From Ferrimonas sediminum (lineage in GTDB: Bacteria > Pseudomonadota > Gammaproteobacteria > Enterobacterales > Shewanellaceae), in NCBI RefSeq assembly GCF_900100175.1, contig NZ_FNEM01000001.1, positions 1 through 64,000 of the forward strand: a stretch of 64,000 bases of DNA, given 5' to 3'. The notes under the pieces are model-generated. The model had not been told where the DNA came from and ran no database searches. It worked only from the letters and a program-made list of their open reading frames with translations. Below are positions 63,799-64,000 of the stretch, piece by piece. Each line of letters begins with the position of its first letter. Position 1 is the stretch's first letter. A program made the translations under genes and the position numbers.

Positions 63799-63996
63799 AT
63801 GACCAACAAGACCCAGCAGACGCGACGCGCGTTTCTGAAAAATCTGGGATTGGGCACCGCTGCTGCCACTGCCGCCGCGGCCGTGACCAGTACCCAGGCG
63901 GTTGCTGCCACCCCTGCCCACAGTGATGAGAAGCCCAGCGGTTACCGCGAGTCTGATCATGTCCGCAGCTACTACGCGTCTCTGCGTGGCCAATAA
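63799..63996 (+). CDS. fdhX: Small Tat-signal protein FdhX (second copy)
   Basis: A 65-residue protein with TRRAFLKNLGLGTAAATAAA as the Tat signal and a C-terminal YRESDHVRSYYASLRGQ. It is a divergent paralogue of the protein at 58434: both have the twin arginine, a long Ala-rich region and a Ser-Tyr-Tyr near the end. GAGG precedes the ATG. By analogy with the first unit, a second fdhA should begin just beyond the right edge of the window. Confidence 0.88.
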   Translation: MTNKTQQTRRAFLKNLGLGTAAATAAAAVTSTQAVAATPAHSDEKPSGYRESDHVRSYYASLRGQ

Positions 63997-64000
63997 GCGA

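Overview
The window looks like a chromosomal segment of a marine, metal-reducing gammaproteobacterium of the Shewanella/Ferrimonas group; Ferrimonas is my best guess from memory and no database was searched. The reasons are the order rsmD-ftsY-ftsE-ftsX-rpoH, the block yibQ-ctpA-envC-gpmM / yibN-secB-gpsA, a hutI / hutC-hutU-hutH cluster, two secreted multihaem cytochrome lipoproteins, and a formate dehydrogenase locus with the layout known from Shewanella (fdhD, DUF3305, DUF3306, a polyferredoxin, a TorD-like chaperone, then fdhX-A-B-C and the start of a second copy). Most genes are GC-rich. The stretch of about 27.7-31.5 kb is visibly more AT-rich and looks acquired.

Layout. 0-0.7 kb: tandem hairpin repeats. 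0.7-3.7 kb: acyl-CoA ligase, hotdog thioesterase and mtnC. 3.8-9.2 kb: histidine degradation, with a perfect HutC-type operator between the divergent hutI and hutC. 9.2-13.7 kb: a mechanosensitive channel, an acyltransferase, a small secreted NTF2-like protein, a ZIP-like metal transporter under a probable Fur box, and an HD-GYP phosphodiesterase. 14.2-19.5 kb: rRNA methylation, SRP receptor and cell division genes, and rpoH. 19.4-27.7 kb: envelope genes, glycolysis, secB, gpsA and a flavoprotein. 27.7-31.5 kb: an accessory island with a LysR regulator, a broken IS3 element and a nine-haem outer-membrane cytochrome of the MtrC/OmcA type. 31.8-38.9 kb: an OmpR-class two-component pair, a SLAC1 channel, an eight-haem lipoprotein, and a second two-component pair whose regulator carries an ArsR-like output domain. 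39.0-43.2 kb: dsbA, ubiK, rep, tRNA-Arg, tRNA-His and a decayed copy of the tRNA-His 3' half.

43.2-64.0 kb forms one functional theme. A six-gene minus-strand operon (tupA-tupB-tupC-mobA-mobB/moeA-moaA) imports tungstate or molybdate and builds the pterin cofactor. Next to it are a sigma-54-type two-component system and a helix-turn-helix regulator fused to an anion-binding-like domain. fdhD and the fdh maturation genes follow, then the cysteine-type formate dehydrogenase fdhXABC and the first gene of a second fdh unit at the right edge. Good Crp-like sites lie in front of the fdh genes, the tup/regulator region and the nine-haem cytochrome, which suggests shared control of anaerobic respiration.

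The least conventional items are the receiver-ArsR regulator with a nested palindrome before the eight-haem cytochrome, the nine-haem MtrC-like protein without mtrA or mtrB, the helix-turn-helix/anion-binding regulator beside fdhD, a 92-bp-spaced duplication of the fdhC 3' end, a frameshifted small gene at 52.6 kb, and sixteen perfect GAGCCA hexamers inside ftsY.
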